A stretch of DNA of 64,000 nt from Eutreptiella sp. 'Long Island Sound 2002' (taxonomy: Eukaryota; Euglenozoa; Euglenophyceae; Eutreptiales; Eutreptiaceae): contig OZ038384.1 of NCBI GenBank assembly GCA_964036045.1, forward strand, positions 31,105,771-31,169,770, read 5' to 3'. The notes under the pieces are model-generated. The model worked only from the letters and a program-made list of their open reading frames with translations, was not told the DNA's origin and made no database searches. The translations under genes were made by a program, and so were the position numbers. Shown piece after piece: positions 1 to 9,712 of the stretch; position 1 is the stretch's first letter, and each line of letters opens with the position of its first letter.

Positions 1-1519
1 AAGAGCAATTGTCACAGTTGCCCCGCATTGCATCGCAGGACAGGACCGTTAGTCCCCGTGACAACCACTCCCTGGCCGAAGGCCATCGGTTTTTCACAGA
101 CCACTGCTTACTGAGCACTGCACTGACCCTGTCTGTGCCCTGCAGTCCCATGCCTACGGTTTCCAACGTGGACCAGGTGGCCACTCATCAGGTTTGCAGC
201 TACCCAGCAAGTGTATGCCTTGTTGACCATGTGTTGCATGGGGACTACCCTGATGTAATGACTTTGGGGAGCCAACGAAGAACGGTGGCTTACTACACCA
301 GGGGGGAATGACAAGCAAGGTGTTATGAGGCAAGGTGTGTATTCCCTCCTTGGGGACAAGCGAGCCCACAGTTAGGACCCCTGACTGGTCCAGATCCAAG
401 CGGTTCTACCCTTCCTTACAGTTTTTACCATACCCCGAAGTGTGCTACGTATGTCTGTGTGTGTCTCACTTCTCTCCCCGGCGTGGCTGCCGGAGACCGG
501 GCTTCGCTGACGTCGGACCGAAGGTCCTAATCAGGTACCTTTTCCACTCTTATGGCGCCCAATCTCTGTGCTGGCGCCTATCCTTGGGGGAAGACGTCAA
601 AAGCCCTACCTACTAGAAGGGAGGGGTGGCCAAGTGTGCTAACAGCATACAAAACGCCCATCTTTGCTAAAGGCCAAAAGCTAACGCACTCCTCTGCCCA
701 CGTGGAAAAGCACGCGGGACAGAAGACTCCACTACTCTCCACTCACGAACGCCCGCACCGGCCTTCAAAGGCAGGGTGAGCACTCATAACTTGCACTCAA
801 CTCCTGCCAGGCCTGATGACCCTAACCCCTACACACGCTAGTTGAAGATGCTGTCAAAGTTGTCGCGGGTCCTACTGGGCCTCCTGTGAGAAATCAAGAC
901 AACACAGCGCTACTAAGCAGCTGTGGCCTAACAGGGACGCCACTACGCGTTTCCCTGTCAGGGCTTGGAGGGAAGGAGTGCTCAGTATGCGTGCACAGCG
1001 TGGATGTCGGTGAAGTCGGACTGCACTCGCAGTTATTTGTTTGTGTGATCTGCGCAGCATATTTTAGCGCTGCTCAAAGAGACTGCACCAATCGCCCTTA
1101 CCTTTGCACCTGCAAAGCAAAGGCTGATGGCGTGGGTTTGCGGCTGAGGAACCAAGACTACCTCCATGTATTATACGCTTCTCAGGTAGCCCTATAATAC
1201 ACTGTCCTCAAACCGAGGTGCAAGCAAGCAAGCTTAAGGAAGTCCACCCGTTCTCTTATGGACGTGGAGTGGAGTCCGTGGGTAACCTAAACAAGAGTTG
1301 TACCATGAGCATTTTGCGTGGCCCACCCTTTAATGCGTCATATGCATGCACAGGTGTGCACTGGGTTTTCAATTCCCCACTCTTTCTCCTAATTTAACCC
1401 AACATAACAGATCACAGCGTGACTCTACCAGGAGGTGAGCTCCTCCTGGGGTTACCTACCTTACTCACCACGCATCATGTGAATGCCGATGAAAACACGA
1501 GCGCAAAACAACCCTACAC
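1..1519. other. unassigned left flank
   Basis: Only short, overlapping open frames are present, with no recognisable protein motif, so I see no supported gene. The one identified component is a dispersed repeat fragment near 895-990. The remainder has mixed composition and is probably decayed transposon sequence. Confidence 0.4.
895..990 (-). repeat. fragment of the dispersed repeat also at 53.9-54.4 kb
   Basis: Read on the minus strand, this stretch matches two places in the insertion at 53475-55290 (about 53945-54050 and 54285-54355). Shared landmarks in order are CCAAGCCCT, CGTAGTGGCGTCCCTG or GTGTAGTGGCG, then GGCC.CAGC.GC and CGCTGTGTT. Spacing is similar with scattered differences. The match shows that the repeat is dispersed in the genome and lies in both orientations here. 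Confidence 0.55.
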
Positions 1520-3480
1520 GCTTAAACAAACCTACGGCGAACTATAAACCACCCTAAGCAATTAATGCACTGTGTGTCCTGCATGCTTTCCCTATCTTGT
1601 TTCCTGCAGAAGAAGGAGAGAGAGTGGCGCACTGCACAGCGCAGAACAAGCCTAAGCGTTTTAATCAACCCTATTTTAGCGCTACGGCAACACAAACACG
1701 AGCAAGCACTTTCTTTTCTTACCTGTGAAGAGAGAACAAGGGTGAATTGGGGCACAGGGAAAGCGACACAGCGTGTGAATGCCTCAATTAGGCACATGCA
1801 TCGCGAGCACAGCACATAGTCTAACCCTACTTGCGCGCTGCGCGCTCCATTCGCATCGCATAACTTTCATTACTGTTTTGACCTGTGCAGAGCAAAGGGG
1901 AGGAGCACCCTAACCCCCAACGAACACAGCGGTGACAATCCTAACGTTTTAACGAAGCAACCAACACAAACGCAATGCATGCGTGTGAAATGAGACTGAC
2001 ATACCTGAGAGGTGGGTTGTCCACCTGCTCTGTGGTGTCGGTTCATTTTCGATACTTTTTCCTAAAGTTTATAATACTTTTGATGCAACTGTCCAAAAAT
2101 TTCTTTTAGAACTTTAAAAACTCCGGCTCATACCTTCTTTTTCGTGAGCTGTTTACGCTTGCGCAACCCTGTTTCTGCAGTCTGCTTCTGTTGCGCTTGT
2201 CTGGGACTTTGAGTTTTAGTATAAAAATGACGATTTCTCGCGCTATTTCGTCAATTTTTAGCGATTTGACTTCTTAAATCGCTAGACCTTTCGCCAAACC
2301 ACAGGATTCACTCCCTGTTGGTTTCCTTTTCTATTTTCTAGCTCCTGGAGATTTGTGTCCTCCATTGGGAGTATTGCTCCGCCCTGGCCCTTGGTCAGGA
2401 GTTTTACTGAATTGCTGTTTATGCAGCGATAGCCGTCCGCATTAGAGCGTTCGACTGTACCCTAGTGGGCAAGCATGTGTGCTCTAGGGAGGGAGTCCTG
2501 GGTTCGAACCCCACTACCCCAAAATTTTACCAAAAGTTTTCGTCGCCCGCTTGCGACTTTTGAGGAATGCCCCATCGAAGGGGCATCATACACGGTACCT
2601 TACACCGTTTTTCCTGGGTACCTACAGTGTGATAGGCTTTTAAGAACTGATGAGAATGTTTTTGGTAGGTTTAATGCATTTTCTGAGGTAATTTTGGGAA
2701 TATTGGAGCCTTTTTCCTTGGTCCTACTAGGTAGATCAACTAGTACTCCAGAGGGGAATAAGAAAAAGTCACTGCCATGTCTTTCTTCGAGGGCTTGATC
2801 CAGGCCAAGCCCCCCTTAAAACCCTTTTGTTGACGCTAAGAGTAACTTAAGTATTTTTATCACTCTTTTTGAATCTTTAAGTACACGTTCTCAAAGTAAC
2901 TAGGGTTATAACCCTAGCCCCTAACGAAGTTCACCCCTACCACTCAACTGAGCGGAGGTATCTTCCTTCATGGAGGATATACCCAAATAAAATAGGTATT
3001 TCATACCTTAGGCCTTAGACGTTAAGCCTAGTGGTCTCCCACCCCAAGACCCCTATACTCAATTGTTTCTACCACTTATTGTGGTTTTACGTTTTAACTG
3101 TTTCTGAATTCAGTTGCTTGGCCAAGTCATAATCTGTGTCTGGCCTAACTCCTTTGCCCCATATTCCTAACCAACTCCATTTCATCCAAACGAGTGCACA
3201 TGAAGTGCTTGATGCTAACTTGGAGGCTAGAGTCAGGCCAGGTTTCACATAAAAACTTTTGTTTTATCCAATTGTTATTGAATCTTTCTTTTTTTTTCTG
3301 CTTTGTCTATCTGCAGCCCTTCTGTGTGACACTGGATTTCAAACTATCCATTGATTCGATCCACATCCTGTTCTTGCTCTACTTGCTCCTTTGGTTTCGG
3401 GATTTCAACATTAAAAACCTGCAGGATTTCATCAAAATCTATAGGGCACTAATCAAGGTCATCTTTCTGGACCTCTACTG
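1520..3480 (+). repeat. 1.9 kb dispersed repeat R, left copy
   Basis: This stretch is homologous over its whole length to the reverse complement of 59290-61250. By eye about four bases in five agree, with small indels. Matching landmarks include the Pol III-like module near 2451-2520, a run ending GCATGCATCGCGAGCACAGC-like near 1797-1815, and GCAGGATTTCATCAAAA near 3420. It borders the gypsy B pol on its right and could be an LTR or leader of such elements. The two copies are inverted and diverged, so they are probably separate insertions. No coding capacity is visible. Confidence 0.6.
2451..2520 (+). other. tRNA-like module (Pol III A/B box) in repeat R
   Basis: A box-A-like CTAGTGGGC (about 2462-2470) is followed by box B GGTTCGAACC (2501-2510). 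The T arm folds as CTGGG-TTCGAAC-CCCAC with one mismatch. A matching acceptor stem could not be found, so this is not a functional tRNA call. The same module is conserved in the inverted copy at 60258-60322. Confidence 0.5.
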
Positions 3481-4633
3481 CAGCAAGGGGAAAAGTTGCC
3501 GTTATAAATTTTACTGGCCCTCTTTCGGGATGGCCTACGGGAATCCAAGATTCAGTGAGCAAGGGAAGGTCCTAACCAAGGTGGCCCTGAAACGTTCCCG
3601 AATGGTCTTGTGCTCTGCCGATTTGGGAGCCCATGAGGGGAATGAGTACTGGCGTACTCTATTGGACAAGCTGACGCTCACCTCCATCCAGCTGGCGGCT
3701 GACGCCATCTACGTGCCTCTGAACCGCAAGACGCCCATCCGGAAACCTGCATGGGGTAGTATGCTAAGCGTGGTGGACGAGAGTCTAGCCCCAGTGCCCC
3801 GGGAGGATCTGGACTCTGCTATGGTCCAGGAAATTCAACCTGAGAGCAGCGGCTTCACCCTGGACGTCCTGAAAAATCACCTACAACCTCGAGACGCCGT
3901 CGAGACTACTCCTGGGGCAGACGAGTACGTCGTGTCCCACACTGTTACCCCGAACTCCCCCTGCCGTGTATCCAATCCTGATGTAGTCTCAGAGTGTGGG
4001 CTATCCGAGGTACCCAGCTGTATACACCCTGATGACGAGACTGAGCATGACGCCTTCTTCGCGCAGACGTGCGTGGAGGAAGTGGAGAACGCCGAGTACG
4101 CCGCCCCACTGAAACCCCTACTCTCCATGAGTGGAGAGGAATTCCTGGACGAGGAGTTGGACGCCCGATCCAGGCTAAGAGAGTACGTGGACTCCAAGAG
4201 GAGAGTGGTGGCGGAAAAGCTATGCTACGCTAGGCCTACACGCCGCTCATGGCCGTTGGAGCAAGGGTCTATGGGGGTTATCTCCCAACTGAAGGAGGAC
4301 CTAGAACAGAAGATTACCACCTGGCAACGAGAGGTGGACCTGAAGCTCATGAAGAGCGTATGGGGCGCCCATGTGAGGACCCTCGAGGAGGATGAACTCT
4401 CAGAGGAATGCGTATGCGAACCCCCTCGAGTGTGCCTATGTTGTCATCAACCACCTGAGACTGTGGAACGAGGCCTTCTCTACAACTATCAAGGACTGAA
4501 GGATACGACCAAGGACGCAGAGCTGGTTGAGGATCACCTCCCTGCTTCTATACACCAAGGGCAAGCAATGTACACTCTGACGAGGACATGGAGGAAAAGA
4601 TCAAACTCTTGGACCCTAGAGTACAGAACCTGA
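3194..4633 (+). pseudogene. gypsy B pol, region upstream of RT
   Basis: A 479-codon frame begins inside repeat R; roughly the first 110 codons are R sequence and probably not native coding. The part from about 3600 onward is hydrophilic and acid-rich. It includes segments such as KTPIRKPAWGSM and a cysteine-rich stretch (CVCEPPRVCLCCHQPP) near codons 405-422. No protease DTG motif was seen. The frame leaves phase just before the RT domain, which resumes in another frame at 4588, so a one-base indel near 4560-4590 is likely. I infer that this is the spacer between protease and RT of a Ty3/gypsy polyprotein, because the next frames are RT and RNase H in order. Its exact role is unknown. Confidence 0.45.
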
Positions 4634-4923
4634 TCAGGACCCACCTGGAGGTATTCGGAGAACTACCCCCACGAGCATCCTGTGACAAGCTGGTACAGAT
4701 GGACCTCAAGCTGAAGCCCGAGTTCGTGGGTCACAAGATAAGAAGGAGACCCTACCCGGCTCCTAAAGAGCAGGCTGATGAGATAGAGCGACAGATACAA
4801 GAGTGTATCGACGCTGGCCTGGTCCTGGAGTACAAGGATGGGGACTACCCCCAATACTGCAGCCCCTGTTTCCTGGTGGCTAAGCCTGGGTCAACAGCCA
4901 ATTGGCTGGTGGTGCATTATTGA
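4588..4923 (+). pseudogene. gypsy B reverse transcriptase, N-terminal part
   Basis: The 111-residue frame carries the start of a Ty3/gypsy RT. It has a run of the type 'pY..P..Q..EI..QI.E.L..GLI' (RRRPYPAPKEQADEIERQIQ), then a substrate-side motif around CSPCFLVAKPGS, and ends at NWLVVHY. The next codon is TGA, followed in the same frame by ELNKKTLNHSGF. Family members normally read YRELN here, so the stop is best explained by a CGA (Arg) to TGA transition. The next segment (4942-5922) continues the same frame. This was therefore one RT domain broken by a single nonsense mutation. Confidence 0.7.
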
Positions 4924-4941
4924 GAGCTGAACAAGAAGACG

Positions 4942-5922
4942 TTGAATCACTCAGGGTTCATTCCTAATATGGAGTCAACCCTCGAGAAGATAGCCTCCTG
5001 CCGCTACAAGACGAAGGTGGACAAGCGAAGTGGATTCTGGCAGGTGGACCTGACGCCCAACACCCAGGAGCTCCTTGCCTTCATCACCCCTCAGGGCAGG
5101 ATGTTCAAGTGGAAGGTCATGCCCTCTGGCGTGGCCAACGCACCCGCTCTTTTCCAAGAGTTGATGAAAAAGATGCTATTCATCCTACGTCGAAGACCCG
5201 TGGTGCAAGAACTCATATCCCGGGGCGCCCTGATGGAAGCACACATCGACGATGTATGCCTGGGAACGAATACCCAAGAGGACCACCTAATCCTCCTGGG
5301 CGAGTTCCTTGCGGTCTGCCAGGAGAACCACACTAGACTCAAGCTGGAGAAGTGTGCATTCATGCAGGAGACTATGCAGTACCTAGGGTTCGACATTGGC
5401 TATGGGTGGTGGACCCCAGCGGCCTCTAAGGCCAAACCCCTGATGGATGCTAAGGTACGACATGAAGACCCCAGGAAAGGACTGCATGATGTACGCAGTT
5501 TCATTGGGGCTTGCAACTTCTACCGCCGCCACATCAAGAATTTCACCTACACCAGCGCCATCCTGACGCACCTCATCAAGAAGACCACTACCTGGCGCTG
5601 GGGCCCTCAAGAACAACAAGCGTTTGACAAGCTCAAGGACAAAGTGGCCAACGCTAAGTGCCTGGGCGTGCCCAGAGCACAGGGGGAGATTATCCTGGTG
5701 ACTGACGCCAGCAATGTGGGCGGACGTGGAACGTTGTTCCAGTGGCAAGCACTACAGAAGGAGGAGTTGGACTCGGCCATTACCCAATGGGGTACTGATG
5801 GACTCAACCGAGGTGGTACTCCCAAGCACAGCCACCCTGACGACAAATGGGTCCTGGTTCCCCTGGGTCATTGGAACTGGAAACAGAACGAGGCCTGGGG
5901 TAACTACTCTACCTACGAGCAG
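4942..5922 (+). pseudogene. gypsy B reverse transcriptase palm/thumb and start of RNase H
   Basis: This continues the RT after the stop at 4921-4923. It shows KVDKRSGFWQVDL (RT motif A region), MPSGVANAPALFQ, and the catalytic box as HIDDVCLG (residues 101-108 counted from 4942). It then has LGFDIG, the thumb/connection RSFIGACNFYRRHI, and the RNase H start LVTDASNVGGRG. The frame reads natively until YEQ at 5922. There it runs into the GC-rich element, so the following residues in the frame are not retroelement. The missing C-terminal RNase H continues at 29100 (GAGCAG repeated on both sides of the insertion). It would copy RNA into DNA in the element's particles, but this copy is dead. Confidence 0.8.
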
Positions 5923-5990
5923 CACGGGAACCGCGGGGGGAGGGCGGGGCGAAGGGAGGGGAACGGGGGGCGGGGCACCCCCGCAGCTGG

Positions 5991-6695
5991 ATGTGCAGCC
6001 GGTGCGGTGCATCCCCCCCGGCATCCAACAAATGCCGGCGCACCACACCCACCACCACCACCACCACCACGCCAACCTCTACAACATTGACCCTGACGCC
6101 AGAGACCTCATCCCCCCCCAACCCCCTCGACCCAAGCACCAGCCAGCCCCCCCCCGCGGCGAGGGCGGAGCCGGCGCGGATGGCCGCTGCCCCGGCGGCG
6201 GGGGGGCGGGGCGCGGCACCGGCGCCACAGGCCCTGGGCTCGCAGGGGGACCCTGCGCGGGGGGCAGAGGGGGCCCGGCCCTGGGACCGGGACTTCGACG
6301 CGGTCCCAGACCCCCTGGGGGCTGAATCACTCCCCCTGGTGGTGGAGGTGTACGGGTGGCTGAGCTGGGCCTGCTCGGGGACCACCAGGGCGATGAGGAA
6401 CCGGCCCATTCGAGACCGTGCTCCTCCGGAGAGACGAGGGGAACCGAGAGGTGCCCCCGGGGGGGTGGGCGGCCCCAGAGGACCACGACAGGGTCCTCCG
6501 GGCGGTGATTTGGGCGGCGTGGCCCGACCAGGAGCCGACGTGGCCTGCTTTCCTGGAGGGGGGGGGGTGCTCCGCATCACGGATGCGGATGCCAACAACT
6601 GGCTCCCCCGGGCCTTGCGCAACGCCCTCACCCACTGGCGCTACCGCCGGCGAAACCGGCCGCCGCCGCAGCCCCAGCCCCAACGCAAGCGATGA
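5991..6695 (+). CDS. hypothetical frame in GCE
   Basis: The frame has 234 codons, ATG to TGA. The first 60 residues are Pro/Thr-rich and partly encoded by a CCA microsatellite. A less biased stretch follows (PLVVEVYGWLSWACSG) and, near the end, ITDADANNWLPRALRNALTHW followed by Arg/Pro-rich sequence. A neighbouring frame (from 6418) carries another non-repetitive, Trp-rich stretch (DHDRVLRAVIWAAWPDQ). One original ORF with two compensating frameshifts is therefore possible. I do not recognise the protein. GC-rich sequence produces long open frames by chance, so coding status is doubtful. Confidence 0.25.
   Translation: MCSRCGASPPASNKCRRTTPTTTTTTTPTSTTLTLTPETSSPPNPLDPSTSQPPPAARAEPARMAAAPAAGGRGAAPAPQALGSQGDPARGAEGARPWDRDFDAVPDPLGAESLPLVVEVYGWLSWACSGTTRAMRNRPIRDRAPPERRGEPRGAPGGVGGPRGPRQGPPGGDLGGVARPGADVACFPGGGGVLRITDADANNWLPRALRNALTHWRYRRRNRPPPQPQPQRKR
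6049..6070 (+). repeat. CCA trinucleotide microsatellite
   Basis: A run of seven ACC/CCA units lies inside GCE copy 1. In one frame it reads as a His run and in another as Thr or Pro. Confidence 0.9.
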
Positions 6696-7486
6696 CGCAG
6701 GTGACGGCCGCGCCCCGCCGGGCCAGGCAATGAGCGCGAGGGGGTGGCAAGGGGACAGTGCCGCGAGACGCCCCCCCCAGCGGGGCCGGGCCCCCCGACC
6801 CGGAATGCGACCCCCACCCCCTGCCACCGTACGACGCGGCAGAGGGGCGCGCACCACCACCAGTAGGGGAGAGGGCGGGGGCAACAAGCGCGGGGGGAGG
6901 CCCACTGCTCCGCAGCCCGCTAACCGCTAACCGCTGACCGGAACTGCCGCCCCCAGCACTCGCCGGCCCTCCCCCCCCCCCGGCCAGCCGGCACCGCGCG
7001 GCAACAGCGAGGAGAGCAGGGGGCCCGAGCGAGGGCCTGCACGAGGGTTTGGCACCCAAAGGCTGGGGGGGGGGCGGGGGACGAGTGCCCCCCCCCCAAA
7101 CAGCGGCTGCCCCCCAAGGACCGGAACCACCAGGCCGCCCCCCCGCGACCACCAGGGGGCAACGCAAGGGGACCAGGGTGGGACTGCGGGGAACCCCCAC
7201 TCCCCTCCCGCCCTCCCCCCCCCCTCTCCCCCCCCCCCGGCCCGCGAACGGCCAGAGGCCAGCCACGGAGGTGGCGGCCTCGCCCCCCCCCGAGAAGGCC
7301 GCGGCGCCCAGGGTGGGGACGCCACAGCCGCGGCGAGCGCGGTCGCGCGCCAAGTGCCCCCAGTCGGCCGCCCACTCACTCCCGCAGTGCCCGCTGCTGA
7401 CCAGCAGCTCTGCGCCGGCACTCAAGGGCGCTCCGTGGGCCGCAGCGGAATGGCGACACCCAGGAATGCAGCATGGAGGGCGGGCC

Positions 7487-8790
7487 TCAGACGAAGCAAC
7501 CTGCCTTGCTGCCCGCCCCGGGAAAAGGGGGAACACACCACGGCAAAGAAACCTCCCTGCCCCCGTCCGCGCGGAGCCCCCCAGGCGAGCCCCCGGGGGT
7601 ACGGCGCACTGGCAGCCCCCCCCCCCCCCGCCGGGCTGACCCACCGATGGCCAACCAGGCCGCGACCGGCGCCCGGGGCTGCCCAGCAACCCCGGCTGAA
7701 CGTCTATACCCAGGGGGGGTGCGCTGGAGAAGAAGGGGGACTGGGCCGGGGACCACAGGGGTTATGGAACCACGGCGCGGCCCCCCTCCCCTCTCTCCCC
7801 CACTCCCCCCTCCGGCCTGCGGGCCACGGGAATGCCGGCCCTCCACCCCCCCCGAGGCAGAGGAACGTCCCCCCTCCCCCCGAAGGGGCTCCGGCGCCCG
7901 GGGGGGACGCAGGTGAGCCCGCACGCCGCGCGCTGCCACGCCCCCCACTGCCTGCTCCCGCAGGGGCTGCGACAGGCGGAAGAAACGGCGCCAGCGCACA
8001 AGGACGACACACGCACCACGCCCGGGGCCGGCACACGACTACAAACCGGAGCAGTATGGGGGCCACGCCCCCCAGGACCTGAGCGTCGCCAATGACGCCC
8101 GCTTTGTTGCCCGCCAAGGGAAGGCAGAGGGGCGGACCGAGGCAGAGCGACCACCCGCCCTGCTAGGCCCCCCGGCCACTCCTCCGGGCAGGGTGGCTCA
8201 CAGGCCACCCCTCCCCCCCCCCCCTGCCAGGCTGATCCGCCGGCGGCCGGCGGCGGGGCTGCCCCACGACCCCGGCCGAACGCGCACACCTGGGGGGGAT
8301 GCGCCGGCGGCGAAGGGGGGACTGGGCAGGGGGCCACAGGCCGCCGCCCCTCGGAGGAGGGAGGTAGGGAACGACGGCGCGACCCCCCCCCCCCCTGTCC
8401 CCCCATTCCCCCCCACCGATTTGCGGGCCACGGGGGCGCCGGCCCCCCGCGCCCCCCAACACAGAGGCGACGGTCCCCCCTCCCCCCTGCAGGACCGCAG
8501 CGTCCGGGAGGGGGGCCGCAGCACGGCCCGCCTCCACGCACCCAGCCGCCTGCTCCCGCAGGCACCGCGATTGACAAGCAAACCCGCGCCAGCACCCCAG
8601 GGCGCCACACGGACTGACCGCGCCCGGGGACAGCAAGCGCCCTCCATGGCCAGAGCGACGCCAAAGACACCCGCTTTGTTGCCTGCCCAGGGAAGGCAGA
8701 GAAACGGACCGAGGCCAGGCGACCCCCCGCCCCACTGGCCCCCTTTGCCGCACCGTCGGAGAGAACGGCGCGCAGGCCGCCCCCCCCCCC
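7487..8790 (+). repeat. about 585-bp tandem units in GCE
   Basis: Three successive units are marked by a recurrent string of the type CGCTTTGTTGCC(C/T)GCC followed by (G)GGAA..GG(C)AGAG and CGGACCGAGGC. It occurs near 7490, 8088 and 8659, giving spacings of about 598 and 571 bp. Within each unit, GAACG(C/T)..ACACC(T/C)GGGGGG and GCGGGCCACGGG recur at matching offsets. GCE copy 2 retains two units (markers near 30405 and 30972). The units are noncoding as far as can be seen. Confidence 0.6.
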
Positions 8791-9615
8791 CACCCCACCC
8801 CACCCTCCTGGCGCTGGAACGCCCCAGACGCGCAGACCCACCCCGCGGGGGGCGCACAGCCCCAAGCCAGGTAGGGGGGAAACGGGACCAGGCCGCCCCC
8901 CCCCCCAAGCAAGCCAAACGGAGCATGGGACCGAGGCAGGACACGCAAAGGGGCACGGACCGCGTGGAACGGCCCTACCAGCGCCCAGCACGGGGACCGC
9001 GCGAGGTGCGCGCACCACACCAACCAGGGGAGAGGGGGGGGCGGACGCGGCGAGAGCGCGAGCGCACAAACATACAAAGGGCACGCGGGGAATACCAGAA
9101 GGGCAACCGGACCCAGCCCGCGGAACGCACAGACCGCATGAAATGGCGTACCAGCGAGCGAGGATAAGCAACACCCGGACAGGACGGCCCGCCACACACA
9201 GCGCGGGAAACGCGGGGCGGGAAGGGGGAAACGGGGAACACACGACACCCGGCACTGGCCCCAGCATCCCAAACCAGCCGCGAGCGCCGCGCACACACGA
9301 CCAGGGCACTGCACCCACCAAGGCAGTAGTGGCGCACCGCGCCACGCACCAGCCCCACTGCTAGGCAGCCTCTGCGCCAGTCCATGGGGGTCGCACTGGC
9401 GACAAGCCAGTAGCACGGGCCCGGCGGCGCCGGTCCCCCGGGCGACCACGTATTAAGGGGGCGACGCGGGGGGTAAGCGTCTGCAGCTACGGCTGCTAAG
9501 CGATGCACTGACCGGGGAGCGGCGAAATTGGGAAGCCGGGGAGGGACAGGGCTCCAAGCCCCGTGAACCCCGGGGACTCCGCCACCCTGCAGGAGGTGTG
9601 TCATGAAGGCCCCCG

Positions 9616-9712
9616 CACTAGGACCCCGTGGGGAGGATATCACCTGGCCCGACCAGGTGGACCCCCGGGGCAGAAAGGCGTCTAGTACCCGCAAAACCAA
9701 ACCTCAAACCTT
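9616..9712 (+). other. 3' tail of GCE copy 1
   Basis: CACTAGGACCCCG is followed by a GC-rich potential hairpin (CACCTGG...CCAGGTG) and AAACC/AAACCTC units. The tail is interrupted by the chromovirus LTR at 9713; its last bases continue at 29088-29099 before GAGCAG. A nearly identical tail lies inverted at 34574-34678, where AAACCTC is present about three times. Confidence 0.6.

Larger units (their letters stand above)
5923..9712 (+). mobile_element. GC-rich element GCE, copy 1 (probable non-LTR retroelement)
   Basis: This is a 3.8 kb block of extreme G+C content with many C7-C15 and G7-G11 runs. It interrupts the gypsy B pol between TACGAGCAG (to 5922) and TTTGAGCAGGAACTG (29097 on), so GAGCAG is a 6-bp flanking repeat. 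The 3' end is an ordered tail: GTGTCATGAAGGCCCC, then CACTAGGACCCCG, then AAACCTC-type 7-mers. A second copy (30141-31909) starts only at the equivalent of 7838 but reaches the same 3' region, as expected of 5'-truncated LINE copies. I could not find an RT or endonuclease domain, so the class is inference. A satellite-bearing nonautonomous element is the alternative. Confidence 0.5.

Noticed and set aside
2451-2520. Functional tRNA gene
   Set aside because: Boxes A and B are present, but no 7-bp acceptor pairing or clear anticodon arm could be built.
6055-6075. His-run resembling an affinity tag
   Set aside because: It is one reading of a CCA microsatellite inside a natural GC-rich element. 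No vector sequence is nearby.
7487-8790. CRISPR array
   Set aside because: Units are about 585 bp with no short repeat/spacer alternation, and the context is eukaryotic.
7762-9345. Long minus-strand open frame (527 codons) in GCE
   Set aside because: It is a composition artefact of G/C-rich repeated DNA: low-complexity Gly/Pro/Arg/Cys residues, no domain, and overlapping long frames in all phases.
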